Shown here one piece after another: positions 6,782 to 10,958 of a stretch of 10,958 nt of DNA. Numbering within the stretch: the first letter of the stretch is position 1; each line of letters begins with the position of its first letter. A program made the translations under genes and the position numbers. A model generated the notes under the pieces. The model was given only the letters and a program-made list of their open reading frames with translations. It was not told where the DNA came from and made no database searches. The stretch is from JAMHZE01 sp964424715 (GTDB taxonomy: Bacteria; Pseudomonadota; Alphaproteobacteria; Rickettsiales; UBA8987): assembly GCA_964424715.1 (NCBI GenBank), contig CAYRJW010000056.1, forward strand, positions 1 to 10,958. Direction: 5' to 3'.

Positions 6782-7393
6782 TTACAAGTCCCGATCAAGT
6801 GTTCCGAACTTTTTAGCGATAGAGATCAGTGATGTCCTGTAATAGCGGCACATCTTATCAATCTTTTTATTATATGTTCTTTTATGCATCCCCTTTGGTC
6901 TGGGTGGTATGTTATCGCCTGCCTCACATCCATCACCACCAAGCTTCATGTGGATCTTTTGAGATTGTGAGAGCATCCTGAAAGGATAGCTTTCCTGCCT
7001 GCTCGTATATGTGAGATCCTGGCAGTGCCGGCATAAGAAATGTCCGGCCCCTAGATAAAGTTTCGTAACGGTTCTTCCGCAGTTGCGGTCAGGACATTTA
7101 AAAGCCCATCTTTTACCATTAAAATTTGTGTTAATGAAGGTGAGATAAATAGTATAGTTAAGCGGCGTTCCGCTGCTACTGTAATTCAGGTCTAACCTTT
7201 TATCATATTCGTAATATCTGTAACCAATACTGTTCTTTCTATGCCTGCTTGTCCAGGTGATATTTCCTGTATTGTCTCTGCCCTGAAGGATCGCATTATA
7301 TTTTTTCATCCAGTTAATATCCAGAATCAGAGTATCTTCAACCGTATCTTTCTTATTCCCTCTATACCATCCACCGGAACCTGATCCGCCCAT
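6782..7393 (-). CDS. zinc-ribbon protein of unknown function, mobile-element associated
   Basis: The 203-residue protein starts with a glycine-rich MGGSGSGGWYRG followed by KKDTVEDTLILDINWMKK (14-31). A beta-rich middle (about 40-98) follows, then a Cys4 zinc ribbon: C100-x4-C105 in KCPDRNCGRTVTKLYLG and C121-x2-C124 in FLCRHCQDLTYTSRQE. The C-terminal half is basic and contains RPKGMHKRTYNKK (165-177). From memory this layout (MGGxGSG start, a d-x-x-x-LD-x-x-x-W motif, CPxxxCGR...CRHC...Y.SQ/RE, RPKGMHxRT) is a widespread uncharacterised family found in phages, plasmids and islands of proteobacteria. No function is known to me; nucleic-acid binding is a guess from the ribbon and the basic tail. 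GGAGG at 7400-7404 sits 6 nt before the ATG and fixes the start. It is the last gene before the tRNA and follows the 262-residue gene by 39 nt, probably in one operon. Confidence 0.85.
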   Translation of the reverse strand: MGGSGSGGWYRGNKKDTVEDTLILDINWMKKYNAILQGRDNTGNITWTSRHRKNSIGYRYYEYDKRLDLNYSSSGTPLNYTIYLTFINTNFNGKRWAFKCPDRNCGRTVTKLYLGAGHFLCRHCQDLTYTSRQESYPFRMLSQSQKIHMKLGGDGCEAGDNIPPRPKGMHKRTYNKKIDKMCRYYRTSLISIAKKFGTLDRDL

Positions 7394-7432
7394 CTTACAC
7401 CTCCGTTCTTTTTACCGAAATACTATGGCAAA

Positions 7433-8221
7433 TTACTCTGCTGCTTCTGGTTTATCAGAACTTCCGGCACTTATTTCCTGTAACTTTATGAGGACGGACA
7501 AGGTCTTTTCAAACTTTCTGTCCAGGCTGGTTTCGTAGCGTTGCAGCTTTTCGTGCCGGTCGGTGGGGAACAGGGCATAACCAATTGCCTGTTCTTTAAC
7601 GATAGGTCTGGCCTCTATTTCACTGATATTATTTTCCCACTCGTTTATTTCCTTGTCAAGAAACCCCTTCAAAGTATCCAGATCTCGTTTTCTTGAGCTA
7701 TATTCAGAAACATGATCTTCCCAGATCTCTACAAAATAATTTTCCATAGATTCTATGGCTTTTTCATAAGTATCAGATTTTTTAACTATTTTTAGCTGTT
7801 TTTCTATCAGCTTCAAATGCTCCCTAAATTCCTCAACGGTTTCTTTGTTTTGTTCATCCGATTTGCAGACCGCCTCAGGAACTTTATATTTATATGATTG
7901 ATCATGCCCGTCAAAACTTATCAGAGCCCTCTTGGCAGTATTGCTGAATGTATCGGTAGACTTCTCTAGTTGATCATTAAAAAGATACTTTTCTGCCAGC
8001 TTTAACCGCCGCTTACGCCAGATGATACCGGCAAGCTCCTCTACCAGATGTTCCTGTGTCGGCGTTGCAGGTGCATATTCCGCGATCAGTGAATTTAAAA
8101 GGCCGGAATATTCATCGGCGTTTTCAAGCGGTAAGATCGTAACCTTACTTAGAACACCGTGTTTCATGGCGTTCAGTTTTGAAACTTCATAACCTGCACC
8201 CACTATCATATCATCTGCCAT
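7433..8221 (-). CDS. charged, helical protein of unknown function, mobile-element associated
   Basis: The 262-residue soluble protein opens with KLNAMKHGVLSK (15-26), a motif recurrent in a large unnamed bacterial family (N-A-x-x-HG). It continues with ADEYSGLLNSLIAEYAPATP (35-54) and HLVEELAGIIWRKRRLKLAE (58-77). The middle (about 120-205) is highly charged and probably long helices or coiled coil. The C-terminal FPTDRHEKLQRYETSLDRKF (218-237) with KTLSVLIKLQ (239-248) is the other recognisable family block, recalled as R-YE-x-x-x-DR...L...LQ. Members often sit in or near mobile DNA; no activity is known to me. AAGGAAGG at 8229-8236 is 7 nt from ATG 8221. It probably forms a transcription unit with the downstream zinc-ribbon gene; upstream lies a 103-bp gap with a possible promoter. 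Confidence 0.8.
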   Translation of the reverse strand: MADDMIVGAGYEVSKLNAMKHGVLSKVTILPLENADEYSGLLNSLIAEYAPATPTQEHLVEELAGIIWRKRRLKLAEKYLFNDQLEKSTDTFSNTAKRALISFDGHDQSYKYKVPEAVCKSDEQNKETVEEFREHLKLIEKQLKIVKKSDTYEKAIESMENYFVEIWEDHVSEYSSRKRDLDTLKGFLDKEINEWENNISEIEARPIVKEQAIGYALFPTDRHEKLQRYETSLDRKFEKTLSVLIKLQEISAGSSDKPEAAE

Positions 8222-8265
8222 TTTTTTTCCTTCCTTGGTTTTTAAAAACTACTTTTACCAAACGG

Positions 8266-8294
8266 ATATTATCATAAGGGCAGCTATGGCGCAA
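8266..8294 (-). promoter_or_regulatory. weak candidate promoter for the 262-residue gene
   Basis: On the minus strand TTGCGC (8289-8294) is followed after 17 bp by TAATAT (8266-8271), about 45 nt before the ATG at 8221; an overlapping GATAAT gives an alternative -10 with a short spacer. It lies in the 103-bp gap 8222-8324, whose right half (8299-8335) is almost pure A/T. Both hexamers are imperfect. Confidence 0.25.
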
Positions 8295-8324
8295 TGTAAC
8301 TTATTGATATATATTTATATATTA

Positions 8325-8660
8325 TTATTTATTACCCTTTATCTTACTTAAAGCTTTCTTTGCCTGATCCAGATTCTGCAAAATGAATTTTTCAAAACCT
8401 TCCTGCCCACCCCCGATCGTATATTCATTTTCCAGCCAAAGATATATCACCTCATAAAATGCCGTAGCTTCTGCATAATGCTTTTCAATACCGGCATCAA
8501 ATTCCATTATCGCCGCCCTTTCTTCATAAAGTTCCTGATAGTATTGTAAGCTGTTATGAACATTCACCAGCCTTAACATCTCTGTTATGCCAGAAGGCAC
8601 GAGTGGCACAGGTGGCACTGGTTCCTTATTTATATAAAAATTCATGCTTCCCGTTAACAT
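8325..8660 (-). CDS. small protein of unknown function with Pro-Val-Pro repeat and ERAAI module
   Basis: The open frame gives 111 residues. It has no membrane segment or signal peptide. Residues 14-22 (PVPPVPLVP) are a three-residue repeat, encoded by 9-bp DNA repeats. Then comes a helical, acidic region with EERAAIMEFDAGIEKHYAEA (46-65); an E/D-RAAI-x-E-x-D-x-G...AEA motif is one I recall from small phage and island genes near primases, without known function. The C-terminus is lysine-rich (KKALSKIKGNK). The start is uncertain: ATG 8660 has only a faint AGG upstream, while the in-frame ATG 8645 (MNFYINK) has GGGA close by, and neither is compelling. The gene begins 70 nt after the helicase stop, inside the loop of a possible RNA stem made by the two repeat clusters. 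Confidence 0.7.
   Translation of the reverse strand: MLTGSMNFYINKEPVPPVPLVPSGITEMLRLVNVHNSLQYYQELYEERAAIMEFDAGIEKHYAEATAFYEVIYLWLENEYTIGGGQEGFEKFILQNLDQAKKALSKIKGNK
8594..8620. repeat. GC-rich 9-bp tandem repeat cluster A
   Basis: Three 9-bp units read on the + strand AAGGCACGA, GTGGCACAG and GTGGCACTG. They lie inside the 111-residue gene and encode its Val-Pro repeat. GGCACGAGTGGCACA (8596-8610) matches, in inverted orientation, GGCGCGAGTGGCGCA of cluster B at 13 of 15 positions. Confidence 0.7.
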
Positions 8661-8700
8661 CTTAAAATACCTATTATCAAATTTTACCTTAAATATAGAA

Positions 8701-8727
8701 GTGCGCCACTCGCGCCACCTCCGCCTC
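8701..8727. repeat. GC-rich 9-bp tandem repeat cluster B, inverted relative to cluster A
   Basis: Read on the minus strand the units are GAGGCGGAG, GTGGCGCGA and GTGGCGCAC, ending 4 nt after the helicase stop codon (8731-8733). This cluster is non-coding on the minus strand and lies in the 70-nt gap before the 111-residue gene, in otherwise AT-rich DNA. Possible roles are origin iterons or one arm of a regulatory RNA stem. Confidence 0.65.
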
Positions 8728-8730
8728 TGG

Positions 8731-10783
8731 TCAATATGTATCCTTCAGTTTTATACCGTAAAGATACCGCTTTCCACCCGTGGACTTCGCAGTAGTAACC
8801 CCGAACCGCTTGAGCCTGGTGGTCAGGTTGTTATGGTTAACATGCCTGGCAATACCGTTCTCCGTTGCCCATTGTTTATAGTCTTTAAAGATCTTACTAC
8901 TTTCTATTTTAAAATCCTCAGAAGTGCCAAACTCACATTTATCTTCAACAAATTGCAGAACCTGGTCAGTATATCGCTTCCACTCCTCAACGATTTCTCT
9001 TGTTGATGCCGGCACAGTGAACTGGCCAAAACCCATCAGACCCTTTAATGCCTCCAGCGCAAGGTTTAGTATTCCCGGCAGTTCATTTTCCAGCTCAAAT
9101 TTCAGGCTCTTATTTTGTTCATGTTCTTCAAACTTTCGGTTAAAGGTTAAGATTATGGCCCTTCTGGATATCGCACTGGAATGATCTTTGGAATATGGCA
9201 GGTGGTTCGTTGCAAACCATAATTTGCAATATGGCTTAAAATCAAACGGGTGAGCGAATTTGTTTTCCACTGTGATCCTTTCACCTGAAGTGATAGACTT
9301 TATCTCAGCATCCGGCAATTCTGATCCCTCTGAGGTTTCAGTGATGATATTCACCAGTTTGCCGAATAGATGCGCCCGCTGAAACTTATTCCTGAACTCC
9401 GGCAAAGATACCGCCGATACATTTTCTGTACCGATAAGTTTTTCCAGAACATGCAGCAGAACAGATTTCCCGTTAGCGCCATCACCGACAAGGATAAAAA
9501 ACTTCTCCTGCTTGGTACTACGGATCAAAGAATAACCAATGGCCTGTAATACACAGCTTATCTTCTGCATCATATCAGGATCAGAAAGGAATATTTCTCG
9601 CAGAAACTGTTCAAACTTCGGTGCCCTTGCCGTAGGATCATATGTTATTGGCAGAACCGTCAGGTTAAAATCCGATTTATCGTGCGGCAGTAACTTAAAT
9701 TCCCCATCAACGAATGAGAGCTTCCCGTTTAAAACATTCACCGATTCCTTAACCCTGTCAAACTCCACAGATTCGCTGAATATCTTGGTTTTTATAAGTT
9801 TTAATATGGAATCCACCTTGCTGGATTTTAAGTTCCTTTTATGGAGGTGGGAATGTATCCGCCGCTTGATGATCTCTTCATGGGCTTTATTCCATTTCAC
9901 GGGATTGTTTTCATCCCAGATAAAAAAGGAGCTTAATGTATAAAGAATATTTCCTTCACCAAAAGAATCAATGACATCGATTGCAACATCATCATCCAGT
10001 CTCATGGCAGGTTTTATAATTTCCTGGCCAGAGGTTTCGTTCCCAACTTTTTTTATCAGATCTNNNNNNNNNNAAAAGATTTTCACCGTTAAACCCATCA
10101 TCAACCAGATCAGCTATATCGTAACCAGGGTTTACAGGCCCTACTTTCTTGATCAGATTTTCATCTACCAGCATATAGTTAGAAGGCTCAGAGAGGTCTA
10201 TTATATATATCTCTGCGGCACCGTTTTCTCTGCAAAACTTTATTACCCGCTCTTTATATTCCTCCCCGGGTTTATCCAGGTCAGGGCATATATAAACAAT
10301 CCTTCCAGCAACGATGTCCCAGTCTGATTTATGGGCCGCCTTGGAACCACCGATCGATGTTGTTGCCACAAACTCAGGGAATATCACCGACGCAGTATCA
10401 GAGCACTTTTCACCCTCAACAATAAGAACCGGTGTCTCAAGGTTTTTACTAACTTCTGCCAGATTATATAATGGCCGGTTATTCTCTATATGCTTACTAA
10501 GCCAGCCGAAACTGCCATCATTAAACTCCGCATATACCAGTGGCCATATTGCTTTTTTGCCACCCGCCAGGTTTTTTCTGCATATTATACAAACAAGGTT
10601 TCCCTCTATATCTGTATATTTATAAACATTATCAGGTTTTGATCTTAGTTTACCATGATAGGAGTTTTCCTTATCCTTAGGCACAGGGACAACAATTTTC
10701 TTAATATTATTTTTTTGCTTGTTGTCGTTATATATGTTATCCTTACCTTGCAAATTGTTAGGGGTGGGGTGGTTATTTTCCAT
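8731..10783 (-). CDS. Toprim plus superfamily 3 helicase protein (P4/D5-type primase-helicase), interrupted by an assembly gap
   Basis: I join two reading frames separated by ten Ns. The N-terminal part (236 residues from ATG 10783) has a linker, then a Toprim fold: VLIVEGEK (119-126, E124) and CPDLDKPG (166-173, D168 and D170), ending in GYDIADLVDDGFNGENL (220-236). The C-terminal part (443 residues, 10062 to 8731) has a D5_N-like region (FEQFLREIFLSDP), Walker A GDGANGKS, the SF3 stretch LVNIITETSEGSELPDAEIK, sensor ATNHLP, conserved SRRAI, and a winged-helix-like tail (KDYKQWATENG, TRLKRFG). Total length is about 683 residues. Such proteins unwind and prime DNA at the origin of P4-like satellites, phages and plasmids. 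ATG 10783 is preferred over GTG 10789 because AAGAGGGG lies 6 nt ahead of it. It overlaps the upstream primase gene by 11 nt. The 10-N run puts the halves out of frame, most likely an artefact. Confidence 0.82.
10064..10073. other. assembly gap (10 N) inside the primase-helicase gene
   Basis: Ten undetermined bases lie between the Toprim and helicase parts. The flanking frames join only if the true number of missing bases is a multiple of three (for instance 9 or 12), so ten is probably a placeholder or an error. The flanks carry an imperfect 23-bp repeat (10041-10063 and 10138-10160, 18 of 23 identical), which could have confused assembly. Confidence 0.95.
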
Positions 10784-10958
10784 GGTCACCCCCTCTTAAT
10801 ATCACATAAATTTCCCGGGCAGCCTCAAGCTGTTTTGCCCTGTTCACATAAGCGTAGAGCGAAATAATATCACCACCTTTATCATTAGTGGCAAAATCTG
10901 CCCACTTGCCCGAAAGCAGATTGATCTTAAATGATCCATAGTTTTTATCCTGTCTTAA
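10773..10958 (-). CDS. C-terminal end of a primase N-terminal-domain protein (CHC2-like), start outside window
   Basis: Only the last 61 residues and the TAA at 10773-10775 are in the window. The fragment has YGSFKINLLSGKWADFATND (7-26) then KGGDIISLYAYVNRAKQLEA (27-46) and AREIYVILRGG. The order SFxIN..sGkW.DF...GGDxISLYAY....eAAR.i is one I recall as the end of the zinc-finger/DnaG-like N-terminal domain of phage and plasmid primases. In these the W-x-DF segment takes the place of the CF-x-C pair of classic CHC2 fingers, and indeed no cysteine is present here. The gene overlaps the Toprim-helicase gene by 11 nt, so the two are translationally coupled and together would supply a split primase. 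The missing part should lie just right of 10958 on the same strand. Confidence 0.75.
   Translation of the reverse strand, partial: LRQDKNYGSFKINLLSGKWADFATNDKGGDIISLYAYVNRAKQLEAAREIYVILRGGDHGK
10790..10797 (-). promoter_or_regulatory. ribosome binding site deciding the primase-helicase start
   Basis: AAGAGGGG on the minus strand, inside the end of the upstream primase gene, lies 6 nt before ATG 10783. It would directly abut the alternative GTG at 10789, so the ATG is the better start. Confidence 0.55.

Larger units (their letters stand above)
6637..10958. mobile_element. putative integrated element (phage, satellite or plasmid-like), left end at tRNA-Val, right end outside window
   Basis: Immediately past the tRNA 3' end the gene content changes from ordinary metabolic genes on mixed strands to an all-leftward block of accessory genes. 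It comprises two primase-type reading frames, an SF3 helicase of P4/D5 type, and three genes of unknown function resembling mobile-element neighbours. tRNA 3' ends are standard targets of tyrosine recombinases (established knowledge). No integrase, capsid, terminase or relaxase is visible, so the kind of element cannot be decided, and the boundary is inferred. The right-hand copy of the attachment sequence, expected to repeat part of the tRNA 3' half, is not in the window. Confidence 0.65.

Noticed and set aside
8594..8727. CRISPR array
   Set aside because: The repeats are 9 bp, tandem and without spacers, and no cas gene is present.
8644..9006. Rightward 120-residue frame crossing the repeat region and the helicase 3' end
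   Set aside because: No ribosome site, opposes the helicase tail, and crosses the repeat cluster; no recognisable domain.
9539..9943. Rightward 134-residue frame opposite the SF3 helicase
   Set aside because: Antisense to Walker A and neighbouring conserved helicase blocks; serine/asparagine-rich shadow with no motif.
10064..10073. Programmed frameshift joining the primase and helicase frames
   Set aside because: The frame change coincides exactly with undetermined bases, so an incorrect gap length explains it without invoking recoding.
10787..10789. GTG start for the primase-helicase, adding two residues
   Set aside because: The ribosome binding sequence would directly abut this codon; ATG 10783 has proper spacing.

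Overview
The window looks like a piece of a low-GC (roughly 40% by eye, not computed) Gram-negative chromosome running into an integrated mobile element. The gene families (HI0933/YhiN flavoprotein, low-affinity iron permease, YbhB-type PEBP, M3 oligopeptidase of OpdA/Dcp type) and a tRNA-Val(UAC) with an encoded CCA fit a pseudomonadote. An AT-leaning alphaproteobacterium is my best guess, but it is inference: no marker gene in the window fixes the lineage.

Chromosomal part (1-6636). Leftmost is the N-terminal 287 residues of a FAD-dependent YhiN/HI0933 oxidoreductase, read leftwards and cut by the window edge. It lies 16 nt behind a two-helix low-affinity iron permease family protein, probably in one operon. 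Divergent to these is a rightward pair, a PEBP/Raf-kinase-inhibitor-like protein and an AlkA-type 3-methyladenine DNA glycosylase. The glycosylase starts at GTG 2 nt after the PEBP stop. It converges, with only 6 nt between stops, on a leftward three-His-box membrane fatty acid desaturase family protein. Then follow a rightward small exported protein of unknown function, a full-length M3 zinc oligopeptidase, and tRNA-Val with a good promoter.

Element part (6637 to beyond 10958). From the 3' end of the tRNA onward every gene is leftward and of accessory type. Read in the direction of transcription they are: the C-terminal end of a primase N-terminal-domain protein; a Toprim plus superfamily 3 helicase protein (P4/D5 type) broken by a 10-N assembly gap; a small acidic protein; a 262-residue coiled, charged protein; and a 203-residue zinc-ribbon protein next to the tRNA. 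A tRNA 3' end abutting a block that contains a P4-type replication module is the classic arrangement of an integrated phage, satellite or plasmid-like element. No integrase, capsid or terminase gene is visible; if present they lie past the right edge.

The most unusual structures are non-coding or double-duty. Two clusters of GC-rich 9-bp repeats, in opposite orientation, flank the start of the 111-residue gene just after the helicase stop. Together they could form a 15-bp stem in the leftward mRNA or serve as origin iterons. A separate pair of 10-bp direct repeats lies 22 bp past the tRNA and is a candidate recombinase arm site. The N run shifts the frame of the primase-helicase gene and is better explained as a gap of wrong stated length than as a real frameshift.
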